Position numbers and translations under genes: made by a program. A model generated the notes under the pieces. That model made no database searches and was not told where the DNA came from. It saw nothing but the letters and a program-made list of their open reading frames with translations. From positions 1 through 14,637 of the forward strand of contig JACQOL010000068.1 in the NCBI GenBank assembly GCA_016202555.1: a stretch of 14,637 nt of DNA, given 5' to 3'. How positions within the stretch are numbered: position 1 is the first letter of the stretch; the number at the start of each line of letters is the position of its first letter. The DNA comes from Chloroflexota bacterium (lineage in GTDB: Bacteria; Chloroflexota; Dehalococcoidia; Dehalococcoidales; UBA2162). Shown piece after piece: positions 6,704 to 13,988 of this stretch.

Positions 6704-7723
6704 ATGGAATTACGCGAAGAATTACGCCACTCAATACTGACCATGCTAAAAGCTAAAGAGGACCCTCTTGATGGCTTCTATGCTGCCGAGGATACTAAAG
6801 AGGCGATCCTGGCAGTTGTCATCTCCGGTCGGCACTTGATGCTGGAAGGACCGCCGGGCACCGGTAAGACAACCCTGGCTAAAATACTGGCCAGTCGCCT
6901 TGAGGTAATGCAGGTGGTAGAGGGTTGCCGATATAATTGTGACCCGGAATTTCCTCAGTGCCCGGATTGTCTTAACCAAAGAAATGGACCCGGTGTGGTA
7001 ACAATCCCTGGTAATGAGCGGTTTGTCCGGGTGCAAGGCTCACCTGAACTGATGCCTGAGGATATGCTGGGAGATATTGACCCGGTAATAGCTATGCAGT
7101 GTGGCATTCATGACCAGCGGGCTTTTACCCCCGGGCGAATCCATCGGGCTCACCGGAAAATACTGTTTATTGATGAATTAAATAGAATCCCGGAGAGAAC
7201 CCAGAATACCCTCATTCAGGTGCTGGAGGAGGGGATAACCACCATTGCTGGTTTTGATATCACTATCCCGGTTGATACTATCGTTATTGCCACGCAAAAC
7301 CCGGAGGAGTTCGCCGGTGTCGACCGTATTTCCGAGACGCTGGGTGACCGTTTTGAGCGTATTCAGATTGGCTACCCCACCGTTGAGCAGGAGGTGACTA
7401 TCCTGAAACGTTATGCTAGAAAGTATCGCGGCGTCAGCTTTGATGATAAGCTGCTCCAGACAGTAGTCAGGATATCCCAGTCTACCCGGCAAACAGAGGA
7501 TATCTCCCGCCCGGCCAGTGTCCGAGCCAGTATCGCCACCTTTGAGCAGGCACAGGCAATCGCTCAGCTAAGGGGCAGGAATAGCGTCAACCAGGAAGAC
7601 ATTGAGAAGGCGGCTGTCATCAGTCTCCAGGGCAGGGCAGAGGTATCACCCGGCAGCTCTTATTATGAGAACCCCGCTGTTTTGTTTCGGCAGATAGTCG
7701 AGAAGAGCTTGCCGGGTGAGTAA
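6704..7723 (+). CDS. MoxR/ChlI-type AAA+ ATPase with a four-cysteine insert
   Basis: A 339-residue AAA+ ATPase that probably uses ATP to drive remodelling together with the upstream VWA protein. From the ATG start: Walker A GPPGTGKT (49-56), Walker B ILFIDELNR (153-161), sensor 1 in IATQNPEEF (N199), an arginine-finger region near GDRFER, and a C-terminal lid with SRPASVRAS (sensor 2). Between Walker A and the next strand lies GCRYNCDPEFPQCPDC, with cysteines at 75, 79, 86 and 89. This could bind zinc or an iron-sulfur cluster, as in some ChlI-like proteins. TTG at 6698 is an alternative start; ATG at 6704 is preferred because TGAGGA (6689-6694) lies nine bases before it. It is probably co-transcribed with the VWA gene. 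Confidence 0.88.
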   Translation: MELREELRHSILTMLKAKEDPLDGFYAAEDTKEAILAVVISGRHLMLEGPPGTGKTTLAKILASRLEVMQVVEGCRYNCDPEFPQCPDCLNQRNGPGVVTIPGNERFVRVQGSPELMPEDMLGDIDPVIAMQCGIHDQRAFTPGRIHRAHRKILFIDELNRIPERTQNTLIQVLEEGITTIAGFDITIPVDTIVIATQNPEEFAGVDRISETLGDRFERIQIGYPTVEQEVTILKRYARKYRGVSFDDKLLQTVVRISQSTRQTEDISRPASVRASIATFEQAQAIAQLRGRNSVNQEDIEKAAVISLQGRAEVSPGSSYYENPAVLFRQIVEKSLPGE

Positions 7724-7787
7724 GGCTGGTTTTTATTGACGGCGCCGGCACCGTATTTCTTATTTTGTCCCCGTTGATTGACTCTGG

Positions 7788-8657
7788 TTACCTTTCTAAG
7801 AGCTTGTAGATATTTTCATAGGCTTTTCTGAAATCAGGGTCACTCTTTTCCAGCTTATCTTTGAGGGCATTCATTCTTCGGGCAAATCCCTGTTTGTCTT
7901 TGTTTTTGACCATATCCGCCCATCTTTTGGCGCTTCTCTGGAATTGGTCTTCGATTTTCGTTACCCCGGGTAGGTGCATCTGTAAAGAGGCGTAAAACTC
8001 GGCGTCCTCGGTAATGACACCTTCGGCCAGTGTCAGCAATACTTTATAGGTGCTCCCGCCGATTGCCTTCATCTGCTTGAGATTGTTAAAAGTGAGCAGG
8101 GTATCGGCGGAAATAATGGCGATAAAATGAGAAAGCCCCAGAATGACGGCCATCATTTCATCGTGTTTCTGGGGAGTCATCAGGGTAACTCTGGCGCCAC
8201 GGGCGGCTAAATATTGCTTGATTTTTTGGGCCAGCTCTCTTTCCGGCTGGTTAGTTGGTGTCAGCACAAAGTTCTGGTTTTTGATATCTTTAGCCCCGGG
8301 ACCAAACACGGGATGGGTGCCTAGGACTAGCCCTGTTTTGAGATACTTATGCATCGTGGCCACGGGGGATACTTTGATAGATGTGATGTCTAAAACTATC
8401 TGCTTGGGCTGTAAAAGGGGTTGGAGCTGCTTGACCACCTCTTCAAAGCTGTCGATGGGTACCGATATCAATACCGCATCAGCCTTATTAACTGCCTCCG
8501 TAAGGCTGGTGGTAACCTCGACGCCCAGTTGCTCCTTAGCTTCCCGCAGCTTCTGTTCGTTGCGGCCGGTGATGACTACTGCCTGGCCCTCTTGCACCAA
8601 GAAGCGGGCAAACCACTGTCCCATCTTACCTGAGCCGCCGATGATAGCTACTCTCAT
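7788..8657 (-). CDS. tyrA: Prephenate dehydrogenase (TyrA)
   Basis: Oxidative decarboxylation of prephenate to 4-hydroxyphenylpyruvate, the committed step to tyrosine. From the chosen start it is 289 residues: an N-terminal Rossmann fold with GGSGKMG (7-13), then DITSIK (90-95) and HPVFGPGA (115-122, with the His expected to act in hydride transfer), and a helical C-terminal dimerisation domain. It has no chorismate mutase domain and no ACT domain. The frame is open to an ATG at 8675, but those six codons lie in a repeat-like element (8660-8694). The ATG at 8657 begins MRVAIIGGSGKMG, the usual TyrA N-terminus, with AGGA seven to eight bases upstream. It is the tyrosine arm of the aro genes to the right, from which it is separated by accessory genes. 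Confidence 0.92.
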   Translation of the reverse strand: MRVAIIGGSGKMGQWFARFLVQEGQAVVITGRNEQKLREAKEQLGVEVTTSLTEAVNKADAVLISVPIDSFEEVVKQLQPLLQPKQIVLDITSIKVSPVATMHKYLKTGLVLGTHPVFGPGAKDIKNQNFVLTPTNQPERELAQKIKQYLAARGARVTLMTPQKHDEMMAVILGLSHFIAIISADTLLTFNNLKQMKAIGGSTYKVLLTLAEGVITEDAEFYASLQMHLPGVTKIEDQFQRSAKRWADMVKNKDKQGFARRMNALKDKLEKSDPDFRKAYENIYKLLER

Positions 8658-8659
8658 TC

Positions 8660-8694
8660 GTTCATCCTGAGCCATGCCGAAGGGTTCATCCTGG
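8660..8694. repeat. REP-like dispersed repeat at the tyrA 5' end
   Basis: A 10-base direct repeat GTTCATCCTG (8660-8669 and 8684-8693) flanks a core containing GCCATGCCGAAGG. On the other strand the element resembles the intergenic repeat type containing CTTCG..AGCTCAGGATGAAC found dispersed in many bacterial genomes (from memory). It covers the leader of tyrA and creates a spurious upstream ATG. Confidence 0.5.
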
Positions 8695-8759
8695 TTAGTT
8701 TGGGACTATTTTAACCTTATTGATTATTTTTTTCCAGTGAACCTCCCATTCCCCTTAAT

Positions 8760-8857
8760 TCTCTGAGGACTGTCCTCTCCCGTTGTAAAGGGAGATAGAG
8801 AGGGATTTTAGAACTGGGAATCCCCCTTAGTCCCCCTTTTGCCAAATGGGGAAGAAT
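8760..8857. repeat. Intergenic palindromic repeat cluster
   Basis: No gene is seen between tyrA and hicA; the space is filled with palindromes. GAGGAC-T-GTCCTC (8765-8777) is perfect. TCTCCC (8776-8781) pairs with GGGAGA (8790-8795) around an 8-base loop. Further on, AATCCCCCTTAGTCCCCC (about 8819-8836) is followed by ATGGGGAA (8846-8853). The purine/pyrimidine-skewed C-rich and G-rich arms are typical of dispersed REP/MITE-like intergenic repeats. Copy number cannot be judged from one window. Confidence 0.5.
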
Positions 8858-8884
8858 AAAAAAGAGAGGCTTAAGCCCCTCTGA
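8858..8884 (-). terminator. Rho-independent terminator of hicBA
   Basis: On the minus strand, AGAGG..GCTTAAGC..CCTCT forms a stem-loop (8864-8884, with one bulged base), followed directly by a run of six T (8863-8858) and further A/T. It lies about 30 bases after the hicA stop codon. Confidence 0.7.
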
Positions 8885-8912
8885 GACACCCCCTTAATAA
8901 CTTTGGGATATT

Positions 8913-9131
8913 TTATCTCTCCAACCATTCCTCTTTGGTAACGCCAGCTCGTCTCAAAATTCGGGAGAGGAGAGCAACCCCGATATCCCTACGATGTGTA
9001 TTAGGAATGGTTAATACCAGCTCACCTTTTATCATGTAGGGGTGTTTCCCGCCCTGATAGGGACCATCAAAACCATGCTTTCGGAGCCGTCTCACCAAAC
9101 CTGTCCATGAAACGGACGTAAGCTCAGCCAC
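8913..9131 (-). CDS. hicA: HicA-family toxin (putative mRNA interferase)
   Basis: A 72-residue protein of the HicA/YcfA family, whose known members have a double-stranded-RNA-binding-like fold and cleave mRNA to stop growth. Seen here are the N-terminal helix GLVRRLRKHGFDG, the catalytic-His strand GGKHPYM (His30) and TIPNTHRRDIGVALLSRILR, the usual second half of the fold. The start is a GTG that overlaps the end of hicB by eight bases, indicating translational coupling. HicB comes first in the transcript, the reverse of the E. coli order but common elsewhere. A terminator follows closely. Confidence 0.87.
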   Translation of the reverse strand: MAELTSVSWTGLVRRLRKHGFDGPYQGGKHPYMIKGELVLTIPNTHRRDIGVALLSRILRRAGVTKEEWLER

Positions 9132-9378
9132 TGACTTCTAACTTCTTGAGTTCTTCTACTTTGTATTCACCTATCGGGGGGATGGGCAGTCCTCTTTTGA
9201 GCTTGACTACGAGCCAGCCATCAATAACCTCAGCCAGATTATGACGGCACTGCTCAAGTGTCTTGCCAGTGGACCAGACCCCTTCAAGCTCTGGAACCTC
9301 CCCATAATATGGCTCTTCATCATCAATAAGTTCATACTTCGCCCGGCTCAAAGCCGCGTTAATATATTCTGTAATCAT
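9124..9378 (-). CDS. hicB: HicB-family antitoxin
   Basis: An 84-residue antitoxin with the partially degraded RNase-H-like HicB (UPF0150) fold: EEPYYGEVPELEGVWSTG, then the helix TLEQCRHNLAEVIDGWLVV and the tail GLPIPPIG. It is expected to bind and mask HicA. The protein ends about 15 residues after this core, so there is no room for the C-terminal ribbon-helix-helix or helix-turn-helix DNA-binding domain of longer HicB proteins; autoregulation through HicB is therefore doubtful. The ATG start at 9378 has GAGGAG about eight bases upstream. It is the first gene of the hicB-hicA pair and diverges from the membrane-protein gene to its right. Confidence 0.85.
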   Translation of the reverse strand: MITEYINAALSRAKYELIDDEEPYYGEVPELEGVWSTGKTLEQCRHNLAEVIDGWLVVKLKRGLPIPPIGEYKVEELKKLEVSG

Positions 9379-9501
9379 TTCTCGCTCCTCTGAAGCTTCT
9401 TTCTACGATAGATTACCCTAAAATCATAATAATTTCAAATAGTTACATAGAGCACGCGGGTTGGACGAAAGAAAGAAGTTTTAGTGTAACTTCCAATATG
9501 C

Positions 9502-9507
9502 TATAAT
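9502..9507 (+). promoter_or_regulatory. -10 element ahead of the small membrane protein gene
   Basis: A consensus TATAAT stands 95 bases before the ATG. The -35 region (around TTTTAG, 9479-9484) is poor. The predicted transcript would have a leader of about 90 bases. Confidence 0.4.
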
Positions 9508-9602
9508 CTGTAAACTCTCTATTGTATGATGCCCTTGTTACTCTGCGGCCAATTTCCACTGTAATTACGAGTTTGATAATAATAAAAAGGAGTAAATACG
9601 GA

Positions 9603-9968
9603 ATGGAGAATATACCAAAGAAGCGAAACGGCTGGCTTACGGTATGGTTGACATTAACACTCATAGCGAATGTCATAGCTATATTCATCTCATTATTGGC
9701 TGGGGGAATGCTTTATGGGGCATTCCCGGGATGGGTTTTGCCATTCTACCTTGCGCTTGCGATCTTCAACATGGTATGTGTAATTGCTCTCTTCCGATGG
9801 AAGAAATGGGGATTCTGGGGCGAATGCGTATTGGGCGTTATCGCATTCATAGCAAACATATCGGTTGGGGCGGGAGTAGTTGCAATTTTTGGCATTACCG
9901 GTCCACTTATTACTTTTGGGTTGCTTCACGTTGGCAAAGAAGACAAGGGTTGGCCTCAGTTAAGTTAA
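9603..9968 (+). CDS. Small multi-pass membrane protein of unknown function
   Basis: A 121-residue hydrophobic protein. After a short basic N-terminus (MENIPKKRNG) there are about four membrane-spanning stretches: roughly 11-35 (WLTVWLTLTLIANVIAIFIS onwards), 44-64 (WVLPFYLALAIFNMVCVIAL), 73-92 and 93-110. The tail GKEDKGWPQLS is short and hydrophilic, and the loop RWKKWGFWGE lies between helices 2 and 3. The frame extends upstream to 9522, but AAGGAG (9587-9592) is placed ten bases before the ATG at 9603, and that start gives a normal membrane-protein N-terminus. It resembles small DUF-type integral membrane proteins, but I cannot name a family. It lies alone between the toxin-antitoxin pair and the SRPBCC gene. 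Confidence 0.75.
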   Translation: MENIPKKRNGWLTVWLTLTLIANVIAIFISLLAGGMLYGAFPGWVLPFYLALAIFNMVCVIALFRWKKWGFWGECVLGVIAFIANISVGAGVVAIFGITGPLITFGLLHVGKEDKGWPQLS

Positions 9969-10147
9969 GAAATAGGTAAATATTCACTTGGTTAGCAATC
10001 CATTATCAAAAACAAAAAGTCCAGCTTTAGCCATACCTTATTCGAATCTATTGCTAGCTGTGGTTAGATTAGCCCTTATCCATGCAAACCTGACCGCAAA
10101 ATGTTACTATGTAGGCGAGAGTGGCAGGGAATTTAACGAGGTGAAAA

Positions 10148-10540
10148 ATGGCGAGCAAGACTATCCGGCAATCGGTAACCTTTAAAGCTAGTCCGCACCA
10201 GGTCTATGAAGCCTTGATGGACTCCAAAAAACACTCACAATTTACCGGCGGTAAAGCCTCCATCAGCCGAAAAGTCGGGGGTAAATTTTCCGCCTTCGAT
10301 GGTTATGCTGAAGGCGTCAATCTGGAGCTGGTGCCGGAGGAGAAAATAGTCCAGACCTGGCGTGCCTCTGATTGGCCGGAAGGCCATTATTCTAAAGTCA
10401 CCTTTTCATTGAAGGAAGTTACCAGTGGTACTCGTCTTACCTTTACCCAGAGCGGAGTCCCCGAGGAACAGTATGAAGATGTATCTCAGGGTTGGCAAGA
10501 CTACTACTGGGCACCGATGAAGCAGATGCTGGAAAAATAA
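10148..10540 (+). CDS. SRPBCC-family protein (AHSA1/START-like)
   Basis: A 130-residue single-domain protein of the SRPBCC/AHSA1 fold, a helix-grip fold enclosing a hydrophobic cavity. The N-terminus TIRQSVTFKASPHQVYEALM is the typical first strand and helix. The rest follows the usual order: GGKFSAFDGYAEGVNLELVPEEKIVQTWRASDWP strands (about 43-76), KVTFSLKEVTSGTRLTFTQSGVP (about 83-105) and a C-terminal helix starting at QGWQDYYWAPMKQMLEK. The family includes Aha1-like ATPase activators and many small-molecule binders; the ligand or partner is unknown here. GAGGTG lies four to five bases before the ATG. It converges on pheA, with only seven bases between the two stop codons. Confidence 0.85.
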   Translation: MASKTIRQSVTFKASPHQVYEALMDSKKHSQFTGGKASISRKVGGKFSAFDGYAEGVNLELVPEEKIVQTWRASDWPEGHYSKVTFSLKEVTSGTRLTFTQSGVPEEQYEDVSQGWQDYYWAPMKQMLEK

Positions 10541-10547
10541 AAGCTGC

Positions 10548-11615
10548 CTACTTTGCCCTGGGATAGGAACCCAGCACCTTGAGGAAGATTGCCGATTTCT
10601 CAAGCTCTGCCATTGTTTCACGGATGCCCTTATCTTCCCGGTGTCCCTCAAAGTCAAGATAGAAATTATATTCCCAGGGTTTTTGTCTCGTCGGTCGGGA
10701 CTCAATCTTGGTCAGATTGATATTTCTTGAAGCCAGTTCTTTGAGGAATTGATATAGTGCCCCCGGTTGATGCTTCACGGCAAAAACGATTGAGGTCTTG
10801 TCGTTGCCTGTTGCCGGTGAGTCTTCTTTGGCTATGATGAAAAAGCGGGTGAAATTATTTGGATTATCCTCTATCTCCCGGGCAATAATTTGCATCCTGT
10901 AGATTTCGGCGGCCCGGGCACTGGCAATGGCGGCCCCGTCGGTGATGCCCTTTTCTTTGAGCATCTTGACACTGCCGGCAGTATCATAGGTCGGGATTAT
11001 TTCATAGTTCATGTGCTTGAGAAAAGCCTGGCACTGCCCCAGAGCCTGGGGATGTGAATACACCTTTTTAATCGACTCCCGCCGTGTTTCCGGGCGGACG
11101 ATGAGGCAGTGGACGACCCTGAGGTTGATTTCGCCACAGACCCGGAGTTCCGAGTCCAGCAGCAGGTCATAGGCCCGGTTGATGCTGCCCTCCAGAGAAT
11201 TCTCAACAGGCACAATGCTAAACTGAGCCCCCCCCTGCTCCACCGCCTTGAAGACATCGTCCAGATTTTCACAGGGTTTAGGGTGGATGGAATGTCCGAA
11301 AAATTGGAAGGCGGCCTCCTCGCTATAAGCCCCGGTTTCGCCCTGGAAAGCAACTACGGTGCCTTCAGCACTCTTGGCTACGCTCATTATTTCTTTATAA
11401 ATGCTTTCGATACCTGCCTGGCTTATCTTCTCTTCCCGGGCGACTGTTTTTACATTTTCCAGGACTCTTTGTTCTCTGGCGATATCCTCGATTTGTTTGC
11501 CCTGCTTCATTTTTTCTTTGCCTATTTTTTCAACAGTTCTTATCCTCTCGGCGATAAGCCTGACTAGCCGGGTATCAGTTTCATCTATTTTTTTCCTCAA
11601 GTCTTCCAGGCTCAT
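10548..11615 (-). CDS. pheA: Bifunctional chorismate mutase / prephenate dehydratase with ACT domain (P-protein)
   Basis: Converts chorismate to prephenate and then to phenylpyruvate for phenylalanine. The 355 residues hold an AroQ-type chorismate mutase (1-82), prephenate dehydratase (86-263) and a regulatory ACT domain (273-350). In the mutase, R7, R24 and K35 match E. coli R11, R28 and K39. The dehydratase begins VVAFQGETGAYSEEAA and has the catalytic TRF (256-258, in NNFTRFFIIA). The ACT domain has GALYQFL and ESRP (305-308), the phenylalanine-binding motifs, so feedback inhibition by phenylalanine is expected. The start is ATG with GGAGG seven bases upstream. It follows aroC by 32 bases and ends the contiguous aro run. 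Confidence 0.96.
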   Translation of the reverse strand: MSLEDLRKKIDETDTRLVRLIAERIRTVEKIGKEKMKQGKQIEDIAREQRVLENVKTVAREEKISQAGIESIYKEIMSVAKSAEGTVVAFQGETGAYSEEAAFQFFGHSIHPKPCENLDDVFKAVEQGGAQFSIVPVENSLEGSINRAYDLLLDSELRVCGEINLRVVHCLIVRPETRRESIKKVYSHPQALGQCQAFLKHMNYEIIPTYDTAGSVKMLKEKGITDGAAIASARAAEIYRMQIIAREIEDNPNNFTRFFIIAKEDSPATGNDKTSIVFAVKHQPGALYQFLKELASRNINLTKIESRPTRQKPWEYNFYLDFEGHREDKGIRETMAELEKSAIFLKVLGSYPRAK

Positions 11616-11647
11616 TTTGTAACCTCCGGGGTAAATTCTGTCTAGGT

Positions 11648-12739
11648 CTATTTTATCACTTTCGGAATCAGTCCGGCTCTCAGGGCGAAGTCGCAGAGGG
11701 TTACCGCCATCATTGCCTCGACCACTGGCACCGCCCTGGGTACAATACAGCTATCATGCCTGCCCTCAACCAGTAAGCTGGCGGCTTGTCTTTTTTTAAT
11801 ATCAACCGTTTCTTGTTTGATGGCTATCGACGGTGTTGGCTTGACCGCTACCCTGAGCACGATTGGCATCCCGTTACTGATGCCGCCGAGGATACCCCCG
11901 GCATTATTGGTTATGCTAACTATTTTACCGTCGGTGATGGTAAAGGGGTCATTGTTTTCTGAGCCTCTTTTGCCGGCGGCGGAGAAGCCTGAACCGAATT
12001 CAATACCCTTCACCGCTGGGATGGCAAAAATGGCTTTGGAGAGGTCACCCTCCAGGGTATCAAAGATTGGTTCCCCCAGACCAACGGGCATATTGAGAGC
12101 CAAACCTTCGATAATTCCGCCAATACTATCGCCTGCCTTTTTGGCTTGCTCAATTACTCTGGCCATCTCTGCGGCGGCGGTAAGGTCAGCGCATTTGAGC
12201 GGATTTTTCTCTACATTGGCTCTTATTTCATCGAGACCTGTGGTGGCGGCTCTGATGCCTCCTATATCAATAGTATGGGATAGCACCTCAATACTAATCA
12301 GGTTAAGTAATTTCTTAGCTACGGCTCCGGCCATAACCATAGTTGCCGTAATCCTGCCTGAGAATCTACCCCCACCCCGGAAGTCATTAAAGCCACCATA
12401 CTTGGTAAAGGCGGTGTAATCGGCGTGACCGGGTCGGGGCAGGAACCTGATTTTTTCGTATTTACTGGAATCAGCATCCTGGTTCCATATCAGTAAGCAG
12501 ATGGGGGCGCCCGTAGTGTGTCCGTTGAAGATGCCGGAGAGAATCTCAACCTTATCTTCTTCGGCTCGGGTGGTTGAGGCGATACTTGCCCCCGGTCTTC
12601 TCTTATCGGACTCTTTCTGGATGTCCTCCTCGGTGAGGGGTAAGCCGGCTGGGCAGCCATCAATAGTCACCCCGACACACCTGCCGTGGCTTTCGCCAAA
12701 GCTGGTGATAGTGAATAGTTTTCCCAAACTATTTTCCAT
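11648..12739 (-). CDS. aroC: Chorismate synthase
   Basis: Catalyses the last shikimate-pathway step, EPSP to chorismate, using reduced FMN. The 363-residue length is typical. The family's N-terminal signature is present as FGESHG (14-19), followed by [20 protein letters not shown] and the FMN/substrate segment GGGRFSGR follow, and the C-terminal signature [18 protein letters not shown] starts at residue 326. The start ATG lies inside the aroA stop region, with an 11-base overlap, and GAGGTG about eight bases upstream lies within the aroA coding sequence, so translation is probably coupled to aroA. Confidence 0.96.
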   Translation of the reverse strand: MENSLGKLFTITSFGESHGRCVGVTIDGCPAGLPLTEEDIQKESDKRRPGASIASTTRAEEDKVEILSGIFNGHTTGAPICLLIWNQDADSSKYEKIRFLPRPGHADYTAFTKYGGFNDFRGGGRFSGRITATMVMAGAVAKKLLNLISIEVLSHTIDIGGIRAATTGLDEIRANVEKNPLKCADLTAAAEMARVIEQAKKAGDSIGGIIEGLALNMPVGLGEPIFDTLEGDLSKAIFAIPAVKGIEFGSGFSAAGKRGSENNDPFTITDGKIVSITNNAGGILGGISNGMPIVLRVAVKPTPSIAIKQETVDIKKRQAASLLVEGRHDSCIVPRAVPVVEAMMAVTLCDFALRAGLIPKVIK

Positions 12740-13988
12740 CTATCTTCACCTCGCCCCCGATACTTTTAAGCGTCGCCCAGAACTCAGGGTAGGTCTTGGC
12801 GACACATTCCGCACCTTCTATCGTAGTTTGGCCAGCTACCGAACCGAGCAGACTAAAAGCCATGGCAATACGATGGTCACCGTGACTATCGATGACCGAA
12901 CCTCTGGCTGGTGAGCCGGTAATGCTCAATTTGTTTGGCTTCTCAACGACTTTGATACCCATTCTCTGCAGTCCCTCTGTTACCGCTGAAACCCGGTCTG
13001 ATTCTTTCAGGCGGGCTCTAGCTATCCCGCTAAACTGACTGGTGCCATCGGCGGCGGCCGCCAGTACCGCCATAGTGGGCAGCAGGTCAATACAGTTGGT
13101 CAGGTCAGCCCTTATTGCTCCTAATCTTGACTTGCCTACGCTAACTGAATTTTCCCCGGTAGTGACTGAAGCCCCTATCTCTTTCAAGAAGTCTACTATT
13201 ACTCTATCACCTTGTAAACTTCCTGCATTCAGATTTTCCACCTCAATTTCTCCGCCTATTGCTCCCAGGGCGAGCAGGTATGAGGCTGAGGACCAGTCGC
13301 CTTCTATCCTGAATTTAGCTGGTTTATAGGTTTGCTTTACTGTGGTAAATTCCCTGAGGTCTGCCGAAGAGGCTACTTTGATACCGAACTTTGCCAGATA
13401 TTCCAGGGTCATTTGAATATAGGGCTGTGATTCCAGGGGTGTGGTTAGCCTGATTTTAATGCCCTCATTGGCGCAGGGGGATATCAGCAATAAGGCAGAG
13501 ACGAATTGCGAGCTGATATTACCAGCTAATTCGGTAACCCCGCCTTTTAACTTACCCCCGCTCACTACTATTGCCTGCTCATCCTGGTAACAATCAACCC
13601 CTAACTGCCTGAGTGCCTGGAGCAGGGGTTCTATCGGTCTGCGGGCCAGAGATGGTGCTGAGGTCAAGCGACATCTGCCGGGGACGAGTGAGCTGATGGC
13701 GGTCATAAATCTGAGCGTCGTTGCCGATTCCCGGCAGAACAGGTCGCTATCGGGCTCACGGAAATTGCCCCCGCTGACCTGCCAGGAGTTTTTACTCTGC
13801 AGGACAGGCACTCCGATTTTATCTAATACCTCAGTAGCCGCTTCAGTATCATCTGAACCTAAGGGAGATATTATTTCACTCTTACCCTTAGCCAGGGCAG
13901 CGCACATCAGTCCCCGAATAGTGTAGCTTTTCGAGGAAGGGGCTGTTACCCTGCCCTTTATCTCGCTTTTAGAAATTAAAGCTTTCAT
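12729..13988 (-). CDS. aroA: 3-phosphoshikimate 1-carboxyvinyltransferase (EPSP synthase)
   Basis: Joins phosphoenolpyruvate to shikimate-3-phosphate. The 419-residue length fits the family. Substrate-site motifs are present: [10 protein letters not shown] (18-27, with K20, S21 and R25), [11 protein letters not shown] (326-336) and SHGDHRIAM (368-376). The PEP/glyphosate loop reads [11 protein letters not shown] (85-95), where E. coli has GNAGTAMRPL. The glycine at E. coli position 96 is therefore Ala89 and the Pro at 101 is Phe94; Ala at this glycine is known from class II, glyphosate-insensitive enzymes. The start overlaps aroK by four bases (ATGA) and the end overlaps aroC by 11, so the three genes are tightly coupled. 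Confidence 0.96.
   Translation of the reverse strand: MKALISKSEIKGRVTAPSSKSYTIRGLMCAALAKGKSEIISPLGSDDTEAATEVLDKIGVPVLQSKNSWQVSGGNFREPDSDLFCRESATTLRFMTAISSLVPGRCRLTSAPSLARRPIEPLLQALRQLGVDCYQDEQAIVVSGGKLKGGVTELAGNISSQFVSALLLISPCANEGIKIRLTTPLESQPYIQMTLEYLAKFGIKVASSADLREFTTVKQTYKPAKFRIEGDWSSASYLLALGAIGGEIEVENLNAGSLQGDRVIVDFLKEIGASVTTGENSVSVGKSRLGAIRADLTNCIDLLPTMAVLAAAADGTSQFSGIARARLKESDRVSAVTEGLQRMGIKVVEKPNKLSITGSPARGSVIDSHGDHRIAMAFSLLGSVAGQTTIEGAECVAKTYPEFWATLKSIGGEVKIDGK

Noticed and set aside
5033..7723. Magnesium or cobalt chelatase (ChlI/ChlD or CobS/CobT)
   Set aside because: The pair resembles the I and D subunits in architecture only; there is no H/CobN subunit or tetrapyrrole gene nearby, so the neutral MoxR/VWA label is safer.
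7724..7787. GGCGCCGGCACC palindrome-like stretch between the ATPase gene and tyrA as a terminator
   Set aside because: The arms would have no loop and contain a mismatch on the plus strand, and no adjacent T-run suits either gene.
8143..8670. 175-codon plus-strand frame inside tyrA
   Set aside because: Antisense to a well-supported prephenate dehydrogenase; no ribosome binding site or domain.
9644..9979. 111-codon plus-strand frame overlapping the membrane protein
   Set aside because: The other frame has a placed ribosome binding site and clean membrane helices; this one has neither.
9988..10185. 65-codon frame before the SRPBCC gene
   Set aside because: Starts without a ribosome binding site, overlaps the SRPBCC start and has no recognisable features; the gap 9969-10147 seems non-coding.
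11817..12419. 200-codon plus-strand frame inside aroC
   Set aside because: Antisense to chorismate synthase, with a composition typical of a mirrored high-GC third-position frame.
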